A stretch of DNA of 8,529 nt from an uncultured Prevotella sp. (GTDB taxonomy: Bacteria; Bacteroidota; Bacteroidia; Bacteroidales; Bacteroidaceae). The stretch is taken from assembly GCA_937901345.1 (NCBI GenBank), contig CALCHM010000158.1, positions 1 to 8,529 of the forward strand, in the 5' to 3' direction. The position numbers and the translations under genes are program-made. Position 1 is the first letter of the stretch, and each line of letters begins with the position of its first letter. The notes beneath the pieces were generated by a model. The model did not search any database. It worked only from the letters and a program-made list of their open reading frames with translations, and was not told where the DNA came from. Below, piece by piece: positions 1 to 7,743 of this stretch.

Positions 1-123
1 GGTATGAATGGTTGTACCCGATACTCCACACGCACGGGCTACTTCTTGGAAAGGGATGCTTTCATCTTTCGCCAACATTTGCAGAATCTTTTCATCTATT
101 TCATCAAATTGGTTGTTCTCCAT
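1..123 (-). CDS. Lrp/AsnC-family transcriptional regulator, N-terminal part (runs off the left edge)
   Basis: The first 41 codons of a minus-strand gene are present; the rest lies beyond position 1. The peptide starts MENNQFDEIDEKILQML and continues through a helix-turn-helix, with FQEVARACGVSGTTIH at about residues 25-40. The DEIDEKIL start, followed by 'VARACGVSGTTIH', is the usual N-terminal DNA-binding domain of Lrp/AsnC (feast/famine) regulators, which normally have a C-terminal RAM/AsnC effector domain that binds amino acids. The ATG at 121-123 is chosen because it places DEIDEKIL about seven residues in, as in the family, and because a perfect TAnnTTTG box lies about 21 bases upstream. 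There is no Shine-Dalgarno sequence. The gene follows nadE by 65 bases on the same strand. Its target genes and effector cannot be told from this fragment. Confidence 0.85.
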   Translation of the reverse strand, partial: MENNQFDEIDEKILQMLAKDESIPFQEVARACGVSGTTIHT

Positions 124-137
124 ATGAAAATCATTGG

Positions 138-167
138 TCTGAGGCAAAATTACATATATTTCTCAGA
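138..167. promoter_or_regulatory. Small dyad around the Lrp/AsnC-like promoter, possible operator
   Basis: TCTGAG at 138-143 and CTCAGA at 162-167 form a perfect 6-bp inverted repeat with an 18-base AT-rich centre that contains the -7 box at 145-152. Lrp/AsnC proteins often repress their own genes by binding such spaced dyads near the promoter, so this could be an autoregulatory operator. A 6-bp dyad can easily arise by chance, and no binding evidence is available. Confidence 0.2.
145..152 (-). promoter_or_regulatory. Bacteroidetes-type -7 promoter box for the Lrp/AsnC-like gene
   Basis: On the minus strand these bases read TAATTTTG, a perfect match to the TAnnTTTG -7 element of Bacteroidetes housekeeping promoters. 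It lies 21 bases upstream of the ATG at 123. No convincing -33 TTTG element is seen at the expected 19-21 base distance. The box suggests the regulator is transcribed on its own, in addition to or instead of reading through from nadE. Confidence 0.5.
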
Positions 168-188
168 TATTCGACTGTCGTGGCTTCT

Positions 189-2108
189 TTATATTTTATT
201 CAGCCATAATTTACAACAGGCATCACTCGGCATTCGCCAGTCGCCACGCGGGCTAAGAGAAACACTGCCGACCTTAGGTCCATCGGGCATACAGGAACGT
301 TTGAATTGTTGGGCAAAGAATCGACGGATGAAGACGGAAAGCCAATGCTTGATGATGGTTTTATCATAGGAACCGGCAAAAGCAAGGACAGCCAAGTCCA
401 GGATTCTTTGGGGAGTTTCTCCATAGCGTATGAAGTGATATAGGAAGAAATCGTGCAGTTCGTATGGGCCTACCAGATCCTCGGTACGTTGTCCGATCTC
501 CTCATTTTCTCCAGCCGGCAGTAATTCCGGACTTACAGGAGTGGAAATTATATCCAACAGGATAGTTCGAAGTGCCGGATCAGACTTATTGTCTGCCATC
601 CATTGAACCAGATATTTGATCAATGTCTTAGGCACGCCACAATTCACTCCATACATCGACATATGGTCGCCATTGTATGTGGACCATCCAAGAGCGATTT
701 CGGACAAGTCGCCGGTTCCTATGACAATACCATTGTATTGGTTGGCAATATCCATCAGAATCTGGGTCCGTTCACGAGCTTGGATGTTTTCATAGACAGC
801 GTCATGGAGTTCTTCCGTATGCTCTATATCTTTGAAATGAACCCTGCAAGCCTCTTTGATGTCAATCTCCTTGAAGCTGCATCCCAATTCCTTAATCAAG
901 TTTACGGCATTGAGATAAGTGCGGCCTGTCGTTCCGAATCCCGGCATTGTTATAGCAAGAATGTCTTTTCTGTCCTTGCAAAGTTGGTCGAAGGTACGGA
1001 CGCATATCAATAAGGCCAAAGTAGAATCCAGTCCTCCCGATATGCCTATTACTGCGCTTCTTGCATGGGTATGTGTGAGTCGTTTGGCCAGTCCTGCACA
1101 TTGTATCGATATGATTTCATGGCAGGTCTCCTCATAATCTCTGCCGTTGGGGATGAACGGGTGTGACGGGATGACTCTATGAAGTTGTTTACCGCCTTCA
1201 GCCAAAGGCTTGGTCATAATCATCCGAAAGGAGGAATGGGTCATATGATTCCGGCAGGCCTTGAAGGTGGTATTTGTCAACCGTTCGTTTCGCAAACAAT
1301 CCACATCTATATCATTCACCAATAGCTGAGGCTCATAATCGAATCTTTTTGCTTCGCATAGATAACTTCCGTTCTCGCAGATGAGCGCATTTCCGCTGAA
1401 GACGACATCAGTAGATGATTCCCCAAAGCCACACGAACTATATACATATCCGGCAATCAACCTGCCTGATTGTTGGGAAATTAAGGTTCGGAGATACTTA
1501 TGTTTACCGACACATTCATTGGAGGTTGAAAGATTGAAGATTATTTCAGCCCCTTGCATAGCCAGAACAGAACTTCGAGGCACAGGGGCCCACAGGTCTT
1601 CGCATATCTCTATTCCGAACACTACTTCGGGCGTGGAGAACAACAGATCATTCCCGACAGGGATATGTTCCCCGTGAATGTCATACTCCGATATCCGGTT
1701 GTCGAATGCAGATGCAAACCATCGCTGTTCATAAAATTCCTTATAGTTAGGTAAATAACTTTTGGGAATCATGCCCAATATATGACCGTGTTGTATAACT
1801 GCTGCTACATTCAGCAGTTGTTGACCTATCACAATGGGTAGCCCTACTATTGAAATTATATCCAGATGTGCAGTATGTTCTGCAATATCCAGCATCCCCA
1901 GCAATGCATCTTCCTGAAGCGCCCCCTGAAAAAACAGGTCCCCACAAGTGTAACCTGTGATGGAAAGTTCCGGAAATACTACAATCTGCGCTTCGGACGC
2001 TGCAGCCTCCTGAATCAAACGATTTATCTCAACAACATTATATCTGCAATCAGCTACTTTTACTTTGGGGATTGCAGATGCAACCTTTACAAAACCTTTC
2101 ATAAACAT
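189..2108 (-). CDS. nadE: Glutamine-dependent NAD+ synthetase
   Basis: The 639-residue protein carries out the last step of NAD+ synthesis in the cytoplasm: ATP-dependent amidation of nicotinic acid adenine dinucleotide with ammonia taken from glutamine. The N-terminal half (about 5-290) is a carbon-nitrogen hydrolase (nitrilase-like) glutaminase domain with the full Glu-Lys-Cys triad: E47 in FPELS, K116 in IPKSYLPNY and C169 in GIEICEDLW. The C-terminal half (about 325-600) is the synthetase domain, with the PP-loop SGGLDS at 357-362, GTGDLSEIALGW at 464-475 and a conserved TEDLVGPYELHDFFL stretch at 542-556. Length and order match bacterial two-domain NadE, and nothing is missing. The start may be M1 (2108) or M3 (2102); family members usually begin just before GFVKVA, so either fits, and no Shine-Dalgarno sequence decides it. 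A strong hairpin lies 17 bases upstream, and no clear own promoter was found. Confidence 0.96.
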   Translation of the reverse strand: MFMKGFVKVASAIPKVKVADCRYNVVEINRLIQEAAASEAQIVVFPELSITGYTCGDLFFQGALQEDALLGMLDIAEHTAHLDIISIVGLPIVIGQQLLNVAAVIQHGHILGMIPKSYLPNYKEFYEQRWFASAFDNRISEYDIHGEHIPVGNDLLFSTPEVVFGIEICEDLWAPVPRSSVLAMQGAEIIFNLSTSNECVGKHKYLRTLISQQSGRLIAGYVYSSCGFGESSTDVVFSGNALICENGSYLCEAKRFDYEPQLLVNDIDVDCLRNERLTNTTFKACRNHMTHSSFRMIMTKPLAEGGKQLHRVIPSHPFIPNGRDYEETCHEIISIQCAGLAKRLTHTHARSAVIGISGGLDSTLALLICVRTFDQLCKDRKDILAITMPGFGTTGRTYLNAVNLIKELGCSFKEIDIKEACRVHFKDIEHTEELHDAVYENIQARERTQILMDIANQYNGIVIGTGDLSEIALGWSTYNGDHMSMYGVNCGVPKTLIKYLVQWMADNKSDPALRTILLDIISTPVSPELLPAGENEEIGQRTEDLVGPYELHDFFLYHFIRYGETPQRILDLAVLAFAGSYDKTIIKHWLSVFIRRFFAQQFKRSCMPDGPKVGSVSLSPRGDWRMPSDACCKLWLNKI

Positions 2109-2125
2109 ATGCTATATATTACAAT

Positions 2126-2153
2126 GAAGGAAGGAGATTTGCCTCCTTCCTTC
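2126..2153 (-). terminator. Strong hairpin between glnN and nadE, probable glnN terminator
   Basis: GAAGGAAGGAG at 2126-2136 is perfectly complementary to CTCCTTCCTTC at 2143-2153, giving an 11-bp stem with a 6-base loop. It starts about 50 bases after the glnN stop codon. On the minus strand the stem is followed by ATTGTAATAT, which is AU-rich but not a clean U-tract, so termination may be partial. The hairpin ends only 17 bases before the nadE ATG, so it could also act as an attenuator or as a 5'-leader structure for nadE. Confidence 0.55.
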
Positions 2154-2202
2154 CACCAAACAATCCTAACTAACCTTTGTGATTAAACTAACACATATGA
2201 AT

Positions 2203-4392
2203 TTAGCGAATAAACAGCAATTCTCTATATTTAGGCAAGGGCCACATCCGGTTATCGACAATGAGTTCAAGTTTGTCTATATGATAGCGAATCTGTTCCA
2301 ACATTGGGGCGATAGTGTCATGGTAGGCAATCGCCTTTTCTCTCTCATCAGAAATTTTATTTGCATTTTTGCGCGCTTCGACCATTGCATCAACATGACC
2401 GGTAATATAAATGGTATGCTCTGCTATTTCCTCTATCAGACGTTTGTTTTCCACCGAAAGTTTGTCGGCAACCTCCAATGTATAGATATCCATCATCTTA
2501 TGTACATTGTCAATAAGTCTGCTCTGATATTCGGTTGCGACGGGAATGATGTGATTCATAGCCAGATCACCGAGGACTCTTGCCTCTATCTGTATTTTCT
2601 TGGTGTAGAGTTCCCATTTTACCTCGTTGCGTGCCAAGAGCTCGGAGTGTGTCATTACGCCGGTTTTCTTGAACATCTCGATGGTTTGTTGCGAGAGGTA
2701 ATTATCGTACATAAGCGGAGCCGAATTTTCACAATCGAGTCCACGACGGGCAGCCTCGACCTTCCATTCGTCGCTGTATCCATTGCCATCGAAATGGATG
2801 GGCTTACTATCGATAAGTATCTTACGCACTTCGGTAAAGATAGCCTCCTCCTTACTCATGCCCTCGGCGATGCGGTTGTCGACATTCTCCTTGAACTCCA
2901 ACAATTGACAAGCAACAGCCGCATTGATTACAATCATTGACGATGCACTGTTGGCCGATGAACCGAGCGCACGGAACTCAAAGCGATTGCCGGTAAAGGC
3001 AAAAGGCGAGGTACGGTTACGGTCGGTGTTATCCAGCAAAATAGAGGGAATCTGCGAAATACCACTCATCTTCAGCACGCTTTTGGCATCGAAGCGAATA
3101 TCATCATTGCTTGCGCTACGCTCCAATTTATCCAACACAGACGAAATCTGCGAGCCAAGGAAGGTAGAGATAATCGCGGGCGGAGCCTCATTCGAGCCCA
3201 AGCGGTGAACATTCGTTGCACTCATAATTGCCGCCTTCAACAAGCCGTTGTGCTTATGTACCGCCGCAATAACATTCACCAAGAAGGTGATAAACTGCAA
3301 GTTCTCCGACGGAGTCTTTCCCGGGCCAAAAAGGTTTACACCTGTATCTGTTCCGAGCGACCAGTTATTATGCTTACCCGAGCCATTGATACCCTTAAAC
3401 GGTTTCTCGTGCAACAACACGCGGAAGCGGTGGCGGCGGGCAATCTTATCCATAATGGTCATCAATAGCTGGTTATGGTCGTTGGCAAGGTTAGCCTCCT
3501 CATACACGGGAGCCAACTCAAACTGACCGGGCGCAGCCTCATTGTGGCGTGTCTTACAGGGGATGCCGAGTTCTAAAGCCTGCACTTCAAGGTCTTTCAT
3601 GAACTCAGCAACGCGTTCGGGAATGGCACCAAAATAATGGTCGTCCATCTGCTGATTTTTCGAACTTTCATGCCCCATCAGTGTACGTCCAGTGAGCAGG
3701 AGGTCGGGTCGTGCGGCATAAAGACCCTCGTCCACGAGGAAGTATTCTTGCTCCCATCCCAAGTTGGTCATGACGCTTTCCACTTCGGGGTTGAACAATT
3801 TTGCCACTCCCGTTGCTGCCTTATCTACGGCCGCCAATGACTTCTTGAGCGGTGCCTTATAGTCGAGCGATTCGCCCGTATAGGAGATGAATACGGTGGG
3901 AATCATCAGCGTGTCGCCCACGATGAATACGGGCGAAGCGGGGTCCCAAGCAGAGTATCCGCGAGCTTCAAACGTTGAACGCATACCTCCATTGGGGAAA
4001 GAAGAGGCATCAGGTTCTTGTTGTACCAGGAGTTTGCCCGAGAAGTTTTCAATCATGCCACCCTTGCCGTCGTGTTCAACAAAGGCATCGTGCTTTTCTG
4101 CCGTACCTTCTGTAAGGGGTTGAAACCAGTGGGTGATATGTGTTGCCCCCATTTCCATCGCCCATCGCTTCATGCCCTTAGCGATGGCATCGGCGGTGGT
4201 CATGTCTAATGTGGTGCCACCCGCAATAACCTCCTGAAGTTTTTCATATACCTCAACGGGGAGGTATTTCCACATCTTCTTTTGGTTAAACACGTATTTT
4301 GCAAAATATTCCGAAGGGCGCTTTTCGGGCGCCGCCACTTCGAGGGGGTGCTTCTTAAAAGCCTCTTCTACAACCTTAAATCGGAGTGACAT
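2203..4392 (-). CDS. glnN: Glutamine synthetase type III (GSIII)
   Basis: ATP-dependent synthesis of glutamine from glutamate and ammonia, the entry point of ammonia assimilation in the cytoplasm. The 729-residue length is that of the GSIII family described from Bacteroides fragilis, far longer than GSI (about 450-470 residues). Visible signatures, in order: a beta-grasp-side segment FPNGGMRSTFEARGY (132-146); the catalytic metal-binding GWEQEYFLVD (212-221, with E214 and E216); HNEAAPGQFELAPVYEEANL (283-302) followed by NDHNQLL; NGSGKHNNWSLGTD (336-349), the ATP/glutamate-binding region; RLGSNEAPPAI (397-407); and DRNRTSPFAFTGNRFEFR (457-474). The C-terminus ends WPLPKYRELLFIR, also typical of GSIII. 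The ATG at 4392 is preceded by AT-rich sequence without a Shine-Dalgarno site, normal for this phylum. A perfect -7 box lies 58 bases upstream, so the gene has its own transcription start, and a hairpin follows the stop. No glnB-like or adenylyltransferase gene is nearby. Confidence 0.98.
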   Translation of the reverse strand: MSLRFKVVEEAFKKHPLEVAAPEKRPSEYFAKYVFNQKKMWKYLPVEVYEKLQEVIAGGTTLDMTTADAIAKGMKRWAMEMGATHITHWFQPLTEGTAEKHDAFVEHDGKGGMIENFSGKLLVQQEPDASSFPNGGMRSTFEARGYSAWDPASPVFIVGDTLMIPTVFISYTGESLDYKAPLKKSLAAVDKAATGVAKLFNPEVESVMTNLGWEQEYFLVDEGLYAARPDLLLTGRTLMGHESSKNQQMDDHYFGAIPERVAEFMKDLEVQALELGIPCKTRHNEAAPGQFELAPVYEEANLANDHNQLLMTIMDKIARRHRFRVLLHEKPFKGINGSGKHNNWSLGTDTGVNLFGPGKTPSENLQFITFLVNVIAAVHKHNGLLKAAIMSATNVHRLGSNEAPPAIISTFLGSQISSVLDKLERSASNDDIRFDAKSVLKMSGISQIPSILLDNTDRNRTSPFAFTGNRFEFRALGSSANSASSMIVINAAVACQLLEFKENVDNRIAEGMSKEEAIFTEVRKILIDSKPIHFDGNGYSDEWKVEAARRGLDCENSAPLMYDNYLSQQTIEMFKKTGVMTHSELLARNEVKWELYTKKIQIEARVLGDLAMNHIIPVATEYQSRLIDNVHKMMDIYTLEVADKLSVENKRLIEEIAEHTIYITGHVDAMVEARKNANKISDEREKAIAYHDTIAPMLEQIRYHIDKLELIVDNRMWPLPKYRELLFIR

Positions 4393-4439
4393 AATATAAT
4401 CTGGTTTTATGAATTATTTGAATGGGAAGTTTGACGTAT

Positions 4440-4498
4440 TTTTTCGGATGCAAATTTACACTAAAAATCTGTTGTTCTTTTGCTTGCAAACCGAAAAA
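4440..4498. repeat. Inverted repeat flanking the glnN -7 box, possible operator
   Basis: TTTTTCGGATGCA at 4440-4452 and TGCAAACCGAAAAA at 4485-4498 are complementary over their whole length except for one substitution and one extra base. They include the perfect 8-bp arms TTTTTCGG and CCGAAAAA. The 32-base centre contains most of the glnN -7 box. Because the expected start of transcription falls near the left arm, the pair cannot fold fully in the glnN mRNA. A DNA-level binding site, or the tail of the upstream helicase transcript, is more likely than a leader hairpin. Confidence 0.35.
4451..4458 (-). promoter_or_regulatory. Bacteroidetes-type -7 promoter box for glnN
   Basis: The minus strand reads TAAATTTG here, a perfect TAnnTTTG match, in the 124-base gap between the helicase stop and the glnN start. 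It predicts a 5' leader of roughly 50 bases. A TTTG at about the -33 side exists but is around 28 bases upstream, farther than the usual 19-21, so the -33 element is weak or absent. Such promoters often depend on an activator. Confidence 0.55.
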
Positions 4499-4516
4499 GT
4501 TGCCCCTGGTGCCGCA

Positions 4517-7192
4517 TTATAGTAGGTTATCGTGAAACGACGTTTTAACGAAATGATGGGCGATGGGGGTGAGGAAGTCTGAAGGTCCCTTGGCAAAGGT
4601 GCGTGGTGTGCCGTTTCGGTCAACCATATGGCACAGGTTATAATAACTGAGGTAGAGTCTTCGCTTGGCGCGCGACATGGCTACGTAGAGTTTGCGTGCA
4701 TCCTCCAGTTGCTCATCGTGGGTTTGACTGAAATAGAAGGGATAGACACCTTTCGAAACGCTGCTTACGATGACGTTGTCAAACTCTAACCCCTTGGCTT
4801 TGTGAACGGTGGTGACAAACACCTGTTCGCCTCGGCGCCTCATGCATTCGCTATCGCAGAGGTCGGCCTCTTTGAGCGTATTGAGCAGCAGCAGATGTTG
4901 CTCTAATTGTTGAAGCAAGTAGGGCGCATGACTTGTATTTAACACGTCGTACCGCAAATAATCGGTGAAGTAATCCAACTTTTCGATGTTCAAATGCAAT
5001 TCATCAACCGCGTGAAGCACCTCGCGAATGAGTTGGGGAACGTCAGATGTTGGAGGTTCAAGAAGCAATGCTTGTGCATGATAAAAGGCGATGGCATAGC
5101 GCTCGGTGAGACGTGCAGCAATGCGTTGGAGTTCGGGCACGGCAAACTTCTGCATCTGCTCTTCCACAAAGGGGCGCGCAATGGCGTAGGCGTGTTGCAA
5201 AAGTTGGAAGGTGGCAAAGATGTCATCGTCAGCGAGGTGGGAATTCTGACCTTCAAGTTGGAGTTCTTTCAGCAGTGTTTTTAGTTTGTGGTCGTGACTA
5301 TGTGGAAATAGTAATTGTGCCAATTTCAGGGTGTCAAACACACGATGGGCATATTCATGAACGCCTTGTGTCATGGTGAGCGGAAGCGTGTGCGTGATGT
5401 TCAAGGCATGGAGATTACACTGAAGTATGCGATTGTCGTAGTTGACGTTATGCCCCACGAGCACACAGCCTTCAGCATAAGCGACAAACTTGCGAAGTCC
5501 CTCTTCACGCGACAGATGCTGACGTGTGGCATACACCTCAACTAACGGATTGGGCAGGTCGCCCAGCAGGGTTGGAATCTCACGTTTCGTTTCAAGCAGC
5601 ACTTCAAAGTCTGAACCCTCCACCTTTCTGCCTCCTTTTACCTTGAAAGCGGCAAGTTGCACAATCTCGTCTTCAAAGACGTTGAGTCCTGTCGTTTCGG
5701 TGTCGTAAATCACGAGCGTTTCTTCTTCATACGCCTTGCAGAAGGCGCTCAGATAGGTTTCGTTGTCGTAAAGTAAAAGGTCGGTAGGCAAGATGCGGAG
5801 TTGCTTCAGGCGGTTGATGATTGCGCGACTTCGTGCGCCATTGGGTTCTATTTTAAGTGCCGTTAAGAGGCGCGACCATGCCATCATGCTTTGCTCATGG
5901 GTGATGACGTTGAGGTGTGCCAAGAGTGTCTTCATCTCTGGTGTTGCAAAGAGGTCAACGCCTGAAATCTTGAAGTGGGGCACGTCGGTCATTGCCTCAC
6001 TCATGAGGTCTGCATCTTTATTCGTAGGCACAATAATCGCTACGGTTTCCGATTGCTGCTTACACAATTGGGGGAGTACGCGATGAACGATGTTGTCCAC
6101 TTCTTCCGCGTTGCTCTCTGAGAAACACAGCGTGAGAAAATCAGGAGTCACGTCGGTCAGTTCTATTTGTGTATGAGGCAAGTCTTGGGGTTGCACCTCC
6201 AGTTGTGCTACAGCGAAATCATTGAGCACGTTGAGCAAGTGGCGTGGTGAACGGAAATTCTCATTCAGATGGAAGACGTGGCCTTCACACTGCTTTTTCA
6301 TGAGTTCGAGCGTCTCTTTCTTTGCGCCCAGAAAGGCAAAAATGGCTTGTTGTTCATCGCCCAGGTAGAGTAGGGAAGCGTCGGAGGCATGACTATAGAG
6401 CATATCGATGATGTCAAGTTGCATGCGGTTTAGGTCTTGCACTTCGTCAATCTGAATCCAGCGGTATCGTTTATGCTCGGGAGTGTCGCGTAGGTAGGCA
6501 TAGGCCTTTATGAGAATGTCGTCAAAATCCAGGAGATTGTGCTCCTCTTTATAGCGTTCATATTTGCGTGCAAAATCCATTGTCCAAATGATTTCCTCAT
6601 AGTGCATCTGTGCTTCTAGTGGAATTTGCTCGGGATGCTCGTAGAGGTGAAGCAAGGAGTTGCGTCCGGAAGGTAATTTGCAGAAGGCGCAAAACTGACG
6701 TAAGTCTTGTTTGTGGGGCACCGACGCGGCGTGAAGCATCAACTCGTTGGGGATATTCAAACGGAGTTGTTGCATGAAATGCTGGTAGTGGTGGGCATTG
6801 CGTACGTGGTCGGAAGTTGGGTTTTGCAAACTTTTGGCGCAAATAGATTTGATGATGTCATTGGCATCTTCCTCATCTAGAATCGTATCATTTCCTCCCA
6901 ACAGGTGTTCCTCATGAAGCAGGGTAGAGCAGTAGCGATGAACGTTGCCCACAAAGAGACTTTCTACGTCACATCCCAACTTTTGGGCAATGCGATTGCG
7001 CATACCACGAGCCGCACGGTTGGTAAACGTCAGGCAGAGCATTTCGTCTGTCTGCACTCCGAGCGTCAATGCACGAGCAATGCGCTCTGCCAATATGTGC
7101 GTTTTGCCGCATCCTGGAGGCGCTAAAACAAGATGCACTCCTTCATGTGTTTCAATCACCCTTTGTTGCAGTTGGTTGTCGGCGTGGTTCAT
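4517..7192 (-). CDS. UvrD/Rep-type superfamily 1 helicase with an inserted DEDDh 3'-5' exonuclease domain
   Basis: The 891-residue protein is an ATP-dependent DNA helicase of the UvrD/PcrA/Rep kind, probably acting in DNA repair or replication restart. Helicase motifs in order: Walker A APPGCGKT (24-31), Ia LTFTNRAARGM (54-64), Walker B IQIDEVQDL (246-254), motif III YLGDEQQAIFAFLGA (276-290), motif IV NENFRSP (310-316), motif V VHKAKGLEFD (796-805) and motif VI KLYVAMSRAKRRLYL (834-848). Between IV and V, at about 490-670, sits a DnaQ-like exonuclease: Exo I YDTETTG (D497, E499), Exo II VGHNVNYDNRIL (D586) and Exo III HLADDD (H652, D657), so all DEDDh residues are present. Both activities therefore look intact. 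The insert falls where UvrD has its 2B/accessory region. The gene stands alone: an intrinsic terminator lies 79 bases upstream and the glnN promoter lies downstream. No clear TAnnTTTG box was found before the ATG. The specific repair pathway is not known from the sequence. Confidence 0.93.
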   Translation of the reverse strand: MNHADNQLQQRVIETHEGVHLVLAPPGCGKTHILAERIARALTLGVQTDEMLCLTFTNRAARGMRNRIAQKLGCDVESLFVGNVHRYCSTLLHEEHLLGGNDTILDEEDANDIIKSICAKSLQNPTSDHVRNAHHYQHFMQQLRLNIPNELMLHAASVPHKQDLRQFCAFCKLPSGRNSLLHLYEHPEQIPLEAQMHYEEIIWTMDFARKYERYKEEHNLLDFDDILIKAYAYLRDTPEHKRYRWIQIDEVQDLNRMQLDIIDMLYSHASDASLLYLGDEQQAIFAFLGAKKETLELMKKQCEGHVFHLNENFRSPRHLLNVLNDFAVAQLEVQPQDLPHTQIELTDVTPDFLTLCFSESNAEEVDNIVHRVLPQLCKQQSETVAIIVPTNKDADLMSEAMTDVPHFKISGVDLFATPEMKTLLAHLNVITHEQSMMAWSRLLTALKIEPNGARSRAIINRLKQLRILPTDLLLYDNETYLSAFCKAYEEETLVIYDTETTGLNVFEDEIVQLAAFKVKGGRKVEGSDFEVLLETKREIPTLLGDLPNPLVEVYATRQHLSREEGLRKFVAYAEGCVLVGHNVNYDNRILQCNLHALNITHTLPLTMTQGVHEYAHRVFDTLKLAQLLFPHSHDHKLKTLLKELQLEGQNSHLADDDIFATFQLLQHAYAIARPFVEEQMQKFAVPELQRIAARLTERYAIAFYHAQALLLEPPTSDVPQLIREVLHAVDELHLNIEKLDYFTDYLRYDVLNTSHAPYLLQQLEQHLLLLNTLKEADLCDSECMRRRGEQVFVTTVHKAKGLEFDNVIVSSVSKGVYPFYFSQTHDEQLEDARKLYVAMSRAKRRLYLSYYNLCHMVDRNGTPRTFAKGPSDFLTPIAHHFVKTSFHDNLL

Positions 7193-7270
7193 GATTTTAT
7201 CTTATGTTATAAATAATACAATTTCAAGTAGATACCCCTTCGTTCTTCTCTTTCTCCTTCAGCGGAGATG

Positions 7271-7311
7271 AAAAAGGCGTCTATCTTCATGTCGGGCGGA
7301 TAGACGTCTTT
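7271..7311 (-). terminator. Intrinsic terminator downstream of the broken membrane-protein gene
   Basis: AAAGGCGTCTATC at 7273-7285 pairs with GATAGACGTCTTT at 7299-7311: a 13-bp stem with one G-U pair and a 13-base loop. On the minus strand the stem runs straight into a T-tract (TTTTT, complement of 7271-7275), the classic rho-independent layout. It would stop minus-strand transcripts before the helicase gene. The stop codon of the broken reading frame (7287-7289) lies inside the loop. Confidence 0.75.
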
Positions 7312-7700
7312 AGGTCGGCATACGTATGTATCGGAGTGTATTGAATGCTTGCACACATACCGACGCATACGAGTATGAGTAATGGTGTTATCAACCACAA
7401 AATTAGTTTTGTGCGCTTGATGGAGGGGCGAATAACTTCCAGGGGATAGAAGAAGGTTATCTGGAAGAGCAACGGTACAAAGGTATGCTCAGGTTCAAAA
7501 AGCGCGTTACCGATAGTTGTGGTTTCATGCCTGGTGCGTAAAATGAATATAAAGGATAAAATAGTTGAAAACCAACTAAATATCGCCTGAATAAAACGTG
7601 AAGAATCACCTGTTTCCGCACGGCGACGCCAAAGCATGACACCTCAAGTGGTGAAGGTTGCTGTCATGAAGATCAGCATGATTGTAAGGAGAACGAGCAT
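7287..7700 (-). pseudogene. Broken gene for a multi-pass membrane protein, possibly the N-terminal sensor of a membrane-bound AraC-family regulator
   Basis: One frame starting at the ATG at 7698-7700 gives 18 hydrophobic residues (MLVLLTIMLIFMTATFTT), then an in-frame TGA at 7644-7646, then GVMLWRRRAETGD and 114 more residues to a stop at 7287. The two parts read in exactly the same frame, so a single nonsense change explains the break. Four hydrophobic segments are visible: the opening one, FIQAIFSWFSTILSFIFIL, FVPLLFQITFFYPLEVI and LILWLITPLLILVCVGMCA. The WRRRAETGD loop and the YTPIHTYADL stretch remind me of the membrane N-terminus of Bacteroidales AraC-type regulators; this is a recollection of the family, not a search result. 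If right, the rest of the sensor and the whole DNA-binding domain are missing, and the frame runs directly into a terminator. The start could instead be a TTG at 7731-7733. A restart at the ATG at 7637 could still make a 116-residue protein. Confidence 0.55.
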
Positions 7701-7743
7701 GAGGTACGTGTGGTATTGGGTGTTATTAAGCAATAGTTGAATG

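Noticed and set aside
172..180. CGACTGTCG palindrome after nadE as a terminator
   Set aside because: It has a one-base loop and a 4-bp stem without a T-tract, so it cannot form a plausible terminator.
2179..2940. 253-residue open frame on the plus strand, opposite the 3' part of glnN
   Set aside because: It lies entirely antisense to a clear, full-length GSIII gene and shows no recognisable domain. Long antisense frames are a by-product of the coding strand's codon use.
7644..7646. In-frame TGA read as selenocysteine
   Set aside because: The position is in or beside a membrane segment of a truncated gene, no redox motif is present, and no SECIS-like hairpin is evident just downstream. A nonsense mutation is simpler.
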